Position numbers and translations under genes: made by a program
Origin: Rhizobium chutanense
Lineage (GTDB): Bacteria; Pseudomonadota; Alphaproteobacteria; Rhizobiales; Rhizobiaceae
Direction of reading: 5' to 3'
Assembly: GCF_002531935.1 (NCBI RefSeq)
Contig: NZ_NWSV01000004.1
Coordinates: 62,001-126,000 of the forward strand
Length of the DNA: 64,000 nt
Shown: in pieces, positions 38,850 through 47,749 of the stretch
Position numbering within the stretch: the stretch's first letter is position 1
Layout of the letters: every line of letters begins with the position of its first letter
Notes under the pieces: generated by a model
Told to the model about the DNA's origin: nothing
Database searches by the model: none
What the model saw: only the letters and a program-made list of their open reading frames with translations

Positions 38850-39746
38850 TTGAGGGCGGAGATTTCCTTTGGAAAATCCCTGATCGGGATTTTGTTCGCA
38901 GGACTGGCGGCCACCGGCTGCACGACGACATCGCAACCGGCAGCAACGCCGGCAAAGACCAAGACGAAGCAGGCGCAAGCGGCGAAAGTCACCTTCAATT
39001 ATACGGCCAAGGATCGCGACTGCCTGAAGCGCGCGATGTATTTCGAATCGCAGCATTCGGATGAGGACGGCTATATGGCTGTCGGCACCGTCGTCATGAA
39101 CAGGCTCACCTCAGGCGCCTATCCTCCGTCCATCTGCGGCGTCGTCGCCCAGGAAAAGCAGTTCGCCCCCGGCGTGATGACGCGCGAAGTCAAACCACAG
39201 GCCGAACCGGAGCTTGCCACCGCCGCCGATGCGATCCTCCTGAAAGGTGCGCGCCATCCCGCAGTGAAGGATGCGATGTTCTTCCACACCGACGGGCTGA
39301 AATTCCCTTACGGCAACATGCATTATGTGACGGTCGCCGGCGGCAACGCCTTCTACGAGAAGCGCGACTCCAACGGCATGCTTCAAACACCACCGCCGCT
39401 GCCCTCCTATGAGGTGGCGATGAATTATGTGCCCGGCGAAAGCATGTTGCCGCCGCAGTTCGAGGCGCTGATCCCTTCGGCGGTTCCCGTTCCCCTCCCG
39501 TCACCGGACCCGATGGCGACGGCGAGCACGATGTCCGCGGTCAATATGGCGCCCACGGCACGGATGGCGCCCATCGCAAACCCCATACCGATGCCGATGC
39601 CGATGCCGATGCCGATCACCGCGCCGGTGACCTCGCCGGCAACCGCGATCGAGCCTGAGCCTGGAATGCCGATTGCGATCCCCATACCCCGCCCTGCCTA
39701 TGACAGCGTGATGCTGCGCGGGGCGATCCCGGCAAACGGCGGCTGA
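38850..39746 (+). CDS. SleB-type cell-wall hydrolase lipoprotein with low-complexity tail
   Basis: A 298-residue predicted lipoprotein with a lipobox ending at Cys24 (GLAATGC). Residues about 58-170 form a SleB/CwlJ-type (Hydrolase_2) domain, with the likely catalytic Glu66 in AMYFESQHS and then YMAVGTVVMNRL. The domain cleaves peptidoglycan. The C-terminal third is a Pro/Met/Ala-rich tail with an IPMPMPMPMP run, possibly a wall-spanning linker. TTG start 38850, 9 nt after TAGGAGG, is chosen because no ATG precedes the signal. Monocistronic. Confidence 0.78.
   Translation: MRAEISFGKSLIGILFAGLAATGCTTTSQPAATPAKTKTKQAQAAKVTFNYTAKDRDCLKRAMYFESQHSDEDGYMAVGTVVMNRLTSGAYPPSICGVVAQEKQFAPGVMTREVKPQAEPELATAADAILLKGARHPAVKDAMFFHTDGLKFPYGNMHYVTVAGGNAFYEKRDSNGMLQTPPPLPSYEVAMNYVPGESMLPPQFEALIPSAVPVPLPSPDPMATASTMSAVNMAPTARMAPIANPIPMPMPMPMPITAPVTSPATAIEPEPGMPIAIPIPRPAYDSVMLRGAIPANGG
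39588..39617 (+). repeat. Hexanucleotide repeat CCGATG inside the wall-hydrolase gene
   Basis: Four exact tandem copies of CCGATG (39588-39611) and a fifth with one change (CCGATC). It encodes Pro-Met pairs. A six-base unit keeps the frame, so slippage would change tail length only. Confidence 0.85.
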
Positions 39747-39777
39747 GGTTCCGGTTTTTGAATGAAGAAGGCGCGCG

Positions 39778-41010
39778 TTAAGCGCGCTCTTCCCAGACCC
39801 TCGCGAGTTCCACGATCGTTCTGACGGCCTTTTCCATATCCTGGCGGCTCACCCATTCGAGCGGCGAGTGGAAGGCATGGCCGCCGGCGAAGATGTTGGG
39901 GCACGGCAGCCCCATGAAGGAGAGGCGCGAGCCGTCCGTGCCGCCGCGAATGCTACCGCGCACCGGCGTCATGCCGGCCCGGCGCACGGCTTCGACGGCG
40001 TTGTCGACGATCTCGGGGTGACGGTCGAGCACCACTTTCATGTTGCGGTACTGTTCCCTGACCTCAAAACGATAGGTCGAGCCGGGATAGGCCGATATCA
40101 CCTCTTTCACGATGGCTTCGAGCAAGCTCTCCTTTTCCACGAGCCCCTCGTCGGTGAAGTCTCGGATGATGAAGCTCAGCGACGCCTTCTCCATCGAGCC
40201 GGTCACGCCCACCGGATGGATGAAGCCCTGCTTTCCCTCGGTGGTTTCGGGCGCAATCGCCTTCGGCAGCCGGTCGATGACGGCACCGGCGATCTTGATG
40301 GCGTTTTCCATGCGGTCCTTGGCAAAACCCGGATGGATCGCCACGCCGGATATGGCGATCTCGACACCGTCGGCCGAGAAGGTCTCGTCCTCGATATGGC
40401 CAGCCGTCTCGCCGTCCATCGTATAGGCGAAATCGGCGCCGAGCTTCTTCAGATCGACCTTGTTGACCCCGCGCCCGACTTCCTCGTCCGGCGTGAACAG
40501 GATCTTGATCGTCCCGTGCCGGATCCCGGGATTATCGACGAGAAACCGGGCTGCGGTCATGATCTCCGCCAGCCCCGCCTTGTCGTCGGCACCGAGCAAG
40601 GTCGTTCCGTCGGTCGTGACGATGTCGTTGCCGATCTGGTTTTTCAGCTCGGGATGCTCGGAAACACGGATCACCCGGCTCGGATCGCCGATAAGCGTGA
40701 TATCGCCGCCGGCATAATTCCGAATGATCTGCGGCTTGACGCCGGTGCCGCTGAAATCGGGCGCCGTATCCATATGCGAGCAGAAACAGATGACCGGCAC
40801 CGCCTTGTCGCTATTGGCCGGAATGGTCGCATAGACATAACCGTGTTCATCGAGATGCGCATCCGCAAGCCCGATCGTCAGCAGTTCCTCGACCAGAAGC
40901 CGTCCGAGATCCTTCTGTTTGCTTGTCGTGGGCTGCGTCGAGGAGGAGGGATCGGATTGGGTGTCGATTACGACATAACGGAGAAAGCGGTCGAGAACAG
41001 TGTCGGTCAT
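39778..41010 (-). CDS. pepT: Peptidase T (tripeptide aminopeptidase)
   Basis: A 410-residue M20 zinc peptidase. Metal ligands are visible in FCSHMDTAPDFSG (His79, Asp81), and the catalytic acidic pair in FTPDEEVGRGV. GGTDGSRLSFMGLPCPNIFAGG is typical of PepT. It removes the N-terminal residue of tripeptides in the cytosol. ATG 41010 after GGAGTGG is chosen over an in-frame start at 41037. A GCGCGC hairpin (39771-39787) overlaps its stop. Confidence 0.9.
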   Translation of the reverse strand: MTDTVLDRFLRYVVIDTQSDPSSSTQPTTSKQKDLGRLLVEELLTIGLADAHLDEHGYVYATIPANSDKAVPVICFCSHMDTAPDFSGTGVKPQIIRNYAGGDITLIGDPSRVIRVSEHPELKNQIGNDIVTTDGTTLLGADDKAGLAEIMTAARFLVDNPGIRHGTIKILFTPDEEVGRGVNKVDLKKLGADFAYTMDGETAGHIEDETFSADGVEIAISGVAIHPGFAKDRMENAIKIAGAVIDRLPKAIAPETTEGKQGFIHPVGVTGSMEKASLSFIIRDFTDEGLVEKESLLEAIVKEVISAYPGSTYRFEVREQYRNMKVVLDRHPEIVDNAVEAVRRAGMTPVRGSIRGGTDGSRLSFMGLPCPNIFAGGHAFHSPLEWVSRQDMEKAVRTIVELARVWEERA

Positions 41011-41102
41011 GGCATCCACTCCAGCAAGATCACGCAAGGATATAACCCTTGCGGGCGATGCGGCAAAAGATTTTCAGCGCGCAGCGCGTGAGGATTGCCC
41101 GT

Positions 41103-42161
41103 TCAATCCAAGCGTTGTCCCTCGCCGTCGAACACATGCAGATATTGAGCCGGGAAAGCCACAGTGACCTTCGGACCCGCCTTCAGCGCTTCGCGGTTAA
41201 GCGTGAAGATCTTGAACGGCAGGCCATGCAGGGCAAGGTGCAGGATGATGCCGAAGCCCGTCGGCTCGACAAGCTCGACATCCGCGGTCAGTCCGGCGCC
41301 GCTGTCGCTCATCGTCACATGCTCCGGCCGGATGCCGAGCGTCACTTTTGCCCCCTCGGAAAGCGGCAGCGGTTTTGCCAGCGGCACGACCGTTCCGTCC
41401 TGCAGCTTCACGCCGCCTGTGACGTAGCTTGCCTCGAGGAAATTCATCCCCGGCGAGCCGATGAAACCGGCGACGAAAAGATTGGCGGGGCGGTCGTAGA
41501 GTTCCAGCGGACTGCCGACCTGCTGGACGACGCCGCCATGCATGGCGACGATCCGGTCCGCCAGCGTCATCGCCTCGATCTGGTCATGGGTGACATAGAT
41601 CGAGGTCGCCTTCAGCTCGCCATGCAGTTTCTTGATTTCGGCGCGCATCTGTTCGCGCAGACGCGCATCGAGGTTGGAGAGCGGCTCGTCGAACAGGAAG
41701 GCCTTCGGCTGGCGCACGATGGCGCGGCCCATGGCGACGCGCTGGCGCTGGCCACCCGAGAGCGCCTTCGGCCTGCGTTCGAGCAGCGGATCGAGGCCGA
41801 GCTTGGCGGCGGCTGCCGCCACTGCCCTTGCAATCTTCTCCTTCGCCGTCTTCCGGAGTTTCAGGCTGTAGCTCATATTGCCGGCGACGTTCATATGCGG
41901 GTAGAGCGCATAGGACTGGAACACCATGGCGATGTCGCGATCCTTGGGATGCAGCTCGTTCACCCGGCCGCCCGCAATGCGGATCTCGCCTGACGTGACG
42001 TCCTCCAGCCCGGCAATCATCCGCAACAGCGTGGACTTGCCGCAGCCGGAGGGGCCGACGAGCACGACGAATTCGCCGTCCCTGATTTCGAGGTCGACGC
42101 CGTGCAGCACCTGCACGTGGCCATAGGCTTTGCGGATATTCTGGATATCGATCGATGCCAT
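41103..42161 (-). CDS. Sugar ABC transporter ATP-binding protein (UgpC/MsmK type)
   Basis: A 352-residue CUT1 ATPase. Walker A is GPSGCGKST (36-44), then FQSYALYPHMNV, signature LSGGQRQRVAMGRA, Walker B FLFDEPLSNLD and YVTHDQIEAMTLAD. The C-terminal TOBE/OB region has LGIRPEHV. It follows two CUT1 permeases and powers them. A 6-bp gap to the malG-like gene; it is the last gene of the operon. Substrate unknown, since these ATPases are often shared between sugar importers. Confidence 0.88.
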   Translation of the reverse strand: MASIDIQNIRKAYGHVQVLHGVDLEIRDGEFVVLVGPSGCGKSTLLRMIAGLEDVTSGEIRIAGGRVNELHPKDRDIAMVFQSYALYPHMNVAGNMSYSLKLRKTAKEKIARAVAAAAAKLGLDPLLERRPKALSGGQRQRVAMGRAIVRQPKAFLFDEPLSNLDARLREQMRAEIKKLHGELKATSIYVTHDQIEAMTLADRIVAMHGGVVQQVGSPLELYDRPANLFVAGFIGSPGMNFLEASYVTGGVKLQDGTVVPLAKPLPLSEGAKVTLGIRPEHVTMSDSGAGLTADVELVEPTGFGIILHLALHGLPFKIFTLNREALKAGPKVTVAFPAQYLHVFDGEGQRLD

Positions 42162-42167
42162 TTCTGT

Positions 42168-42998
42168 TTAACCCTTGACCGCGCCGGCCGTCAGGCCCTG
42201 GACGAGATAACGCTGGATGAGCAGGAAAAAGAGGCCGGCCGGAATGAGCGCCATGACGCCCGCCGCCATCATCTGCCCGAAATCCACCGAGAATTTCGAA
42301 ACGAAAGTGAGAAGCCCCACAGGGAAGGTCGCCGCGTCATTGCCGTTGATCAGCATCAGCGCGAAGAGCAGCTCGCTCCAGGCGGCGGTGAAGACGAAAC
42401 CGAGCGTCGCGGCGATGCCCGGCAATGTCAGCGGCAGGATGATCTGGCGAAACGCGGTAAACTGCGTCGCCCCGTCGATCATCGCCGCCTCTTCCAGATC
42501 CCTGGGGATGCCGTCGAAGAAGGACTGCATCAGGAAGGTGGCGAAGGGCACGTTGAAGGCGGTGTAGACGATGACGAGCCCGGTCAGGCTGTTGGTCAGA
42601 TGCAAGGGTGACAGGATCTTGAAGATCGGCGCCACCAGCATGACGAGCGGGAACATCTGGGTCAGCAGCATCAGCGCGACGATCCAGTATTTCGCACGGA
42701 AATTGAAGCGCGACAGCGCATAGCCGGAGAGCGAGGCTGAGATCGTCACCGTCACCGCCGTCGAGGCCGAGACGATCAGGCTGTTCTTGAAGAAGGTCGG
42801 GAAGGCGCTGTGCTGCAGGACGAAGGCATAGTGATCCCAGGTGGCGCGCGACGGCCACATGCGCACGCCTTCGCTATAGAGCAGGTCGTTCGGCGTCACC
42901 GAGACCTTGAGCAGCCAGAACAGCGGGAAGAGCGCAAAGGCGATATAGCAGAGGATCGCCAAGCGATGCGCGATCGTGGGAAGGACGGATCGTCTCAT
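42168..42998 (-). CDS. Sugar ABC transporter permease (MalG-like)
   Basis: A 276-residue CUT1 permease with six spans. The EAA loop is LEEAAMIDGATQFTAFRQIILP, split here as EEAAMIDGAT plus FRQIILPLTLPG. The N-terminal region ends in VRMWPSRATWDHY. AAGGATTGAG precedes ATG 42998. It forms the channel with the MalF-like protein. Confidence 0.87.
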   Translation of the reverse strand: MRRSVLPTIAHRLAILCYIAFALFPLFWLLKVSVTPNDLLYSEGVRMWPSRATWDHYAFVLQHSAFPTFFKNSLIVSASTAVTVTISASLSGYALSRFNFRAKYWIVALMLLTQMFPLVMLVAPIFKILSPLHLTNSLTGLVIVYTAFNVPFATFLMQSFFDGIPRDLEEAAMIDGATQFTAFRQIILPLTLPGIAATLGFVFTAAWSELLFALMLINGNDAATFPVGLLTFVSKFSVDFGQMMAAGVMALIPAGLFFLLIQRYLVQGLTAGAVKG

Positions 42999-43002
42999 GG
43001 TC

Positions 43003-43938
43003 TCAATCCTTGTTCAGCAGCGTCTGCCGAAGCAGGATGATCAGCATCGAATAGGCAAGCAGCAGCACGAGCAGCACCAGCGCGATCGCCGAGGCATAAC
43101 CGAAATCGAGCCGCTTGAAGGCCGTCGTGAAGATGTAGCTGGCGACGATCTGTGTCCGGTCGGCCGGCCCGCCATTGGTCATGACGACGATGAGATCGGC
43201 GAAATTGGAAATCCACACGGTGCGCAGCAGCACGGTGATGGCGATGGTCGGCGCCAGGAATGGCAGGGTGATCGAGCGGAAACGCTGGAACCAGCCGGCG
43301 CCGTCGATCGAGGCCGCCTCGTAGAGGTCGCGCGGGATCGCCTGCAGGGCGGCAAGCAGGGTGATGGCGAAGAAAGGAATGCCCCACCAGACATTGGCGG
43401 CAATCGGCCCCCACATCGCATAATCGGGATCGGACAGAATATTGCCCGGCTCATGCATCAGCCCGAGGGCGAAGAGCCAGTGCGGGATCGGCCCGATGAC
43501 CGGATTGAACAGCCAGGCCCAGTTCAGGCCGGCGAGAAAGGACGGCACCGCCCAGGGCAGGAAGACCAGTGCCTGCGCGATCGCCCGGCCCGGGAACGGC
43601 TTGTCGAGCAAGAGCGCCAGGATGAGGCCGAAGACGAATTGCAGCACGACGGAGGCACCGGTCCACCAGAGCGTATTCCGCAGTGCGCCGTAGAAGGCGG
43701 CATCGCTTGCAAGCTCGCGGAAATGATCGAGGCCGATGAAGCCGCCGGAAAACGGATTGAGCAGCTGGATATCGCGGAAGGCATAGGAAATCCCGACCGT
43801 CAGCGGCACCAGCATCACCGCGATGATCAGGATCAGCGACGGAGCGCTGTAAAGATAGGGCTCCGAAGCATCGGCAAGACGACGCAGCCACGGCCTGCGG
43901 TCGCGACGCATGTCGAGCATATCGGCGGAAATGGTCAT
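43003..43938 (-). CDS. Sugar ABC transporter permease (MalF-like)
   Basis: A 311-residue CUT1 permease. Six spans are visible, with the EAA loop IPRDLYEAASIDGAGWFQRF. Starts at 43938 or at internal Met codons 7 and 10 are possible; none has a strong ribosome site, which may reflect the hairpin element upstream. 4-bp gap to the next permease. Confidence 0.86.
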   Translation of the reverse strand: MTISADMLDMRRDRRPWLRRLADASEPYLYSAPSLILIIAVMLVPLTVGISYAFRDIQLLNPFSGGFIGLDHFRELASDAAFYGALRNTLWWTGASVVLQFVFGLILALLLDKPFPGRAIAQALVFLPWAVPSFLAGLNWAWLFNPVIGPIPHWLFALGLMHEPGNILSDPDYAMWGPIAANVWWGIPFFAITLLAALQAIPRDLYEAASIDGAGWFQRFRSITLPFLAPTIAITVLLRTVWISNFADLIVVMTNGGPADRTQIVASYIFTTAFKRLDFGYASAIALVLLVLLLAYSMLIILLRQTLLNKD

Positions 43939-44009
43939 CGGATTGCGGTTTCCATTGTCTTAGTCAGAGGATTCTTGCCCGGGTGATACTTCTGAAGCAG
44001 GAGGTCGGG

Positions 44010-44164
44010 GCCCCCTCATCCGCCTGCCGGCACCTTCTCCCCGCTGGGGAGAAGGGGATATGCCGCAACCTCTCCGTTCCCTTCTCCCCAGCGGGGGTCC
44101 GAAGGACGGGTCGAGACCAGCGGCTCGACCCCGGTTGGTGGCCCGAAGGGTCGGATGAGGGGGC
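44010..44164. repeat. RIME-like mosaic palindromic element in sugar-transport operon
   Basis: Outer arms GCCCCCTCATCCG (44010-44022) and CGGATGAGGGGGC (44152-44164) are perfect 13-mers. Inside are a perfect 10-bp hairpin CCTTCTCCCC/GGGGAGAAGG (44033-44055), a related CTTCTCCCCAGCGGGG block near 44080-44096, and GGGTCGAG/CTCGACCC (44108-44131). This is the style of Rhizobium intergenic mosaic elements. It lies between the binding-protein gene and the first permease, as the element in the rha operon does. Confidence 0.82.
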
Positions 44165-44185
44165 TCCGGACTCAGAGCCCGCCAA

Positions 44186-45445
44186 TTACTTTTTGGCGAG
44201 GAACTTCTGCTGCGCCTTGGTCAGGTAATCCGCCCACTGGTCGGCCAGATCCTTCGCCGAGATGTCGCCGAGCAGGGCCTGCTGCGAGGTCTTGATCGCC
44301 AGCGAATCCTTGAAGAAGGCGAACTCTTCCAGATAAGTCGGCATAACCGTCGGCACCGTGTTCGGGTCCGCCAGTTCCTCGAACCAGCCCTTGAACTGGT
44401 CACCGGCGTAGAAGGGATCCTTCTCGGCCGCCGTATAGGCCGGCAGGGCGCCGATGCGCTTGTTCCACTCGATATTGCCTTCCGGCCCTTCGAGGGTGGC
44501 GATCAGCTTCCAGGAGAGATCCTTGTTGCCGCTGGTCGAAAACATCGACCAGCCGCCATAACCGATGGTCGGGAAGGACTTGCCGTCCGGGCCCTTGGGC
44601 AGCGGCATGACGCCGAAATCTTCCTTTTTCATGCGTTCGGCAATGGCGATCAGCGCATCCGGATCCTGGTCGAGGAAGGCGCAGGTGCCGGAATAGAAGC
44701 CGGCGACGACTTCGTTGAAGCCCCAGTTGACGCTGTCCTTCGGCGCGTAGCCCTTCTTGTAGAGATCGACCATCCATTCGATGCCCTTGGCCCAGCCGGG
44801 GCTGTTCATCGTCGAGGTGCCGTCTTCCTTGAAGTACTTGTTGTCGCCGGCCATCGAGGCGGCGAAGATCATCCAGCCGTTGAGGCCGCCCGGTCCGCCG
44901 CGCATGCAGTAGCCGTATTTGCCGGACAGTTTGGAGACCTTTTCCGAGGCGGCGGTGAACTCTTCCAGCGTCTTCGGCGGCGCTGCGACCCCGGCTTCCG
45001 AAAGCAGTTTCTTGTTGTAGAACATCGCCCGGAGATAGAAGCCGTAGGGCAGCATATAGGCGGTGTTCTTGACGTCGCGGCCGAGTTCGAGCGCCCGCGG
45101 CGTCAGCTCCTTGGTGTGCTCCCACTTTTCAAGATAGGGCTCGAGGCTTTCGAGCATGCCGTTATTGGCATAGAGCGACAGCCAGGTATCCGGCATTTCC
45201 ATCACGTCGGGCACATCGCCGGCCGAGACCATGGTCGCGAACTTCTGGAAGGCTTCGTTCCAGGGCAGCGAGATGATGTCGACCTTGGTGCCGGGATTGG
45301 CGGCCTCGAACTTGCCGACGATCGATTTCAGCGTTTCGGTGCGCTCCGGGCTGGTGATGACTTCGACAAGCTTGAGCGTCGTGTCGGCGAAGGCCGTGCC
45401 CGCCATCATCGAAGCAAAGAGCGTTGAGATTATTAGCTTTTTCAT
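44186..45445 (-). CDS. Sugar ABC transporter extracellular solute-binding protein
   Basis: A 419-residue family-1 binding protein. A signal peptide ends at AFA (about residue 20). SGDVPDVMEMPDTWLSLYANNG and the late IGALPAYTAAEKDPFYAG region fit CUT1 sugar receptors. GGGGGAAC precedes the ATG. It heads the four-gene importer; the sugar is not identifiable from sequence. No glycosidase or kinase is adjacent. Confidence 0.87.
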   Translation of the reverse strand: MKKLIISTLFASMMAGTAFADTTLKLVEVITSPERTETLKSIVGKFEAANPGTKVDIISLPWNEAFQKFATMVSAGDVPDVMEMPDTWLSLYANNGMLESLEPYLEKWEHTKELTPRALELGRDVKNTAYMLPYGFYLRAMFYNKKLLSEAGVAAPPKTLEEFTAASEKVSKLSGKYGYCMRGGPGGLNGWMIFAASMAGDNKYFKEDGTSTMNSPGWAKGIEWMVDLYKKGYAPKDSVNWGFNEVVAGFYSGTCAFLDQDPDALIAIAERMKKEDFGVMPLPKGPDGKSFPTIGYGGWSMFSTSGNKDLSWKLIATLEGPEGNIEWNKRIGALPAYTAAEKDPFYAGDQFKGWFEELADPNTVPTVMPTYLEEFAFFKDSLAIKTSQQALLGDISAKDLADQWADYLTKAQQKFLAKK

Positions 45446-45480
45446 GGCTCAGTTCCCCCTTGTTAGGTTTCTCTCAGGTT

Positions 45481-46653
45481 TCAGGATTGTGAGGCGGCGG
45501 CGAGCGCCTCCTCGATGTCCCTCCACAGGGCCTCGGTTCCTTCGAGGCCGACATGGAGGCGTACGGATCGCGCATGGATGCCGAATGTTTGCGCGGAATT
45601 CGGCTGTGCCTTCTGCTGAAGCACCACCTCGCCCGGTACGATCAGGCTTTCATGTCCACCCCAGCTCACTCCCAGTTTGAAGAGCTTGAGGTGATCGGCG
45701 AAAGCGCGGATATCGACGCCTTCGCGGAAGATGAACGAAAACAGGCCCGAGGTGCCGTTGAGCCCGGCGGGCAGACGGTTGGCAAGCCCCGGGTGGCAGA
45801 CCGCCTCCACCACATCGAGCTTCTGCAGGCGCCTAGCGATTTCAAGCGCCGAGGCCTCATGGGCTTTCATGCGCAGCGGCAGCGTGCGCAGGCCGCGGAT
45901 CAGCAGCCAGGCGTCGAACGGCGAAAGCTTGCCGCCGAGATAAGGATAGGCCTCGGCCTTGATGCGCGCAATCATCGCCTGCGAGCCGGCGACGATCCCC
46001 GCCACCACATCGCTGTGGCCGCCGAGATATTTCGAGGCCGAATGGATGACGAGATCGACGCCGAGCGTCAGCGGCCGCTGGAAGAACGGGCTTGCCCAGC
46101 TGTTGTCGATCATCGAGACGACGCCGTGTTGTTTGGCAAGGGCTGCGAGCGCGCCGACGTCATGCGCCTCCATCACCCAGCTCGTCGGGCTTTCCAGGTA
46201 GAGAAGCTTGGCGCCGGGCAGCGCGCGAGCGACCGCCTCCTCATCGCGCCCGTCGACATAGGTCACCTCGATCTTCATCCGTTTCAGGATGGTGCCGAAC
46301 AGGCGGAAGGCATCGGGATAGACGTGCCGCACGGCGACGATGCGGTCGCCCGGCTCGACGAAACTCAGCACCGCCGACGAGATCGCCGCCATGCCGCTCG
46401 CAAAGCCCAGCGCGTCCTCCGCACCCTCGAGCTTGGCCAGCATTTCCTCGAAGGCGCGCACCGTCGGGTTCAGCCCGCGCGTATAGGTCGGCCGCACCTT
46501 CTCGCCGCGATAGACGGTGATCATCTCGTCATAATCGGAAAAGGTGAAAAGCGAGGTCTGGAAAATCGGCGGCACGACGGCGTCGGCGAAGTTGCCGTCG
46601 TCATGGGCGGTGATGAGGGAAGCAAGATCGAACGGGTCGGCGCCGTTGCTCAT
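45481..46653 (-). CDS. Cys/Met metabolism PLP-dependent enzyme (cystathionine lyase/synthase family)
   Basis: A 390-residue fold-type I PLP enzyme. PLP contacts are GFASGMAAI, Asp183 in SMIDNSWASPFF and the Schiff-base Lys208 in VIHSASKYLGGHSD. Family members cleave or form C-S bonds (MetC, MetB, methionine gamma-lyase); the exact reaction is not decided by sequence alone. ATG 46653 overlaps the GntR stop by ATGA, so enzyme and regulator are co-translated. The frame is open far upstream inside the GntR gene, which is not coding in this frame. Confidence 0.85.
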   Translation of the reverse strand: MSNGADPFDLASLITAHDDGNFADAVVPPIFQTSLFTFSDYDEMITVYRGEKVRPTYTRGLNPTVRAFEEMLAKLEGAEDALGFASGMAAISSAVLSFVEPGDRIVAVRHVYPDAFRLFGTILKRMKIEVTYVDGRDEEAVARALPGAKLLYLESPTSWVMEAHDVGALAALAKQHGVVSMIDNSWASPFFQRPLTLGVDLVIHSASKYLGGHSDVVAGIVAGSQAMIARIKAEAYPYLGGKLSPFDAWLLIRGLRTLPLRMKAHEASALEIARRLQKLDVVEAVCHPGLANRLPAGLNGTSGLFSFIFREGVDIRAFADHLKLFKLGVSWGGHESLIVPGEVVLQQKAQPNSAQTFGIHARSVRLHVGLEGTEALWRDIEEALAAASQS

Positions 46654-47372
46654 TTGGACATTTCCTTGATGTCTTCCTCGACGATATCGAGAATTTTCAA
46701 TGTTTCCGCCCGCGCCGCCTCGGCATCCCGGGCAACGATCGCGTTGAAAAGCGTGCGGTGAAAGGGAAAGGACCGGCGGGCGAAATCCTGCCGGTCGAAC
46801 GGATGTTCCCAGAAGCGCTCGAAGGTCTCGCGCATCTGCTCGAGCAGCTGGCGAAACAGCGGATTGTGGGTGGCGTCGTAAACGGCGAGATGGAAGGCCA
46901 GATCTTCCGGGCCGGAGGTGCCCTTCTCCAGATGCACCCGCTCCATCTCGTTGAGTTTCTCCTCGATGATGACGAGGTCCCCCGCCGTGCGCCGCCGGGC
47001 CGCGACCATGCCCGCCTCGCATTCGATGCCGCGGCGAACCTCCAGCGTCTGTAAGAGAGCGTCGCGCAGGTGCACCGCATCGAACGACAGCGGCATATGG
47101 ATCGTCGCCCGGGACACCGGCTTCAGCAGGTAGGTGCCGCTGCCCTTGCGCGTCTCGATGACGCCGAGCGCCTGGAAATGACGGATCGCCTCGCGAATGG
47201 TCGAGCGGCCGACGCCAAGGGCCGCCATCAGCTCGCGCTCGGCCGGCAGCCGGTCACCCGCCTGCAACCGTGCCTCCTCGACATAATCCGCCAGCGCATC
47301 GGTCACCTGACGCGCGCGGTCCATGACCGGAAGCGGCCGGATCACCGGCCTGTCGCTACGATTTGCCTTCAT
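46650..47372 (-). CDS. GntR-family (FadR subfamily) transcriptional regulator
   Basis: A 240-residue regulator. The N-terminal winged HTH (about 20-85) has RLPAERELMAALGVGRSTIR and the wing IETRKGSGTYLL; the C-terminal FCD domain (about 100-225) has the metal/ligand His residues in FHLAVYDATHN and FHRTLFNAI. GGGGAACC precedes ATG. Coupled to the downstream PLP enzyme, which it probably controls together with the sugar importer. Confidence 0.88.
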   Translation of the reverse strand: MKANRSDRPVIRPLPVMDRARQVTDALADYVEEARLQAGDRLPAERELMAALGVGRSTIREAIRHFQALGVIETRKGSGTYLLKPVSRATIHMPLSFDAVHLRDALLQTLEVRRGIECEAGMVAARRRTAGDLVIIEEKLNEMERVHLEKGTSGPEDLAFHLAVYDATHNPLFRQLLEQMRETFERFWEHPFDRQDFARRSFPFHRTLFNAIVARDAEAARAETLKILDIVEEDIKEMSK

Positions 47373-47749
47373 GGTTCCCCATTTTCTTATCAGGCAGTCA
47401 GGCTTTTAAATTGGTCTGACATCTTAGCATTTCTCAAAGATGGGAATGCGTCAAGGGGTGTTTTGCGACGGTTTAAGGACCCCTTGCATGGCCCAGACCA
47501 GGGTTTGGGTGTCCCAAAAGAAGGTCTGACGCGGCCAAAATGGTTTTCGGCAGCTGGAAAGGGAAATTAGACGCGTTGCATTCAGCGGAAGTGTTGTGAG
47601 GATTTTGCCGTTTCGTCTCTTGCAAGCTCGTGAAGCATTGTCTGTGAAACCAGCAAACTACGCCCCACCCTGAACCTGTTCCACGATGGCCGGACCGGTT
47701 CCCCGAACTCAGCCAGAGACCAGCTATGTCATGTCCGCCAACTCCCCGG
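47373..47749. promoter_or_regulatory. 377-bp region upstream of gntR with repeated GGTCTGAC boxes
   Basis: GGTCTGAC occurs at 47413-47420 and 47523-47530, and the inverted half CAGACC lies near 47494. TGGTCNGACCA-like half-sites are typical targets of FadR-type GntR regulators, so these may be operators of the adjacent regulator. The rest holds no gene I can support; it becomes AT-richer and ends at the stop of the secreted protein gene. Confidence 0.4.

Noticed and set aside
39588..39617. Phase-variable on/off switch in the wall-hydrolase gene
   Set aside because: The repeat unit is six bases, so copy-number change cannot shift the frame.
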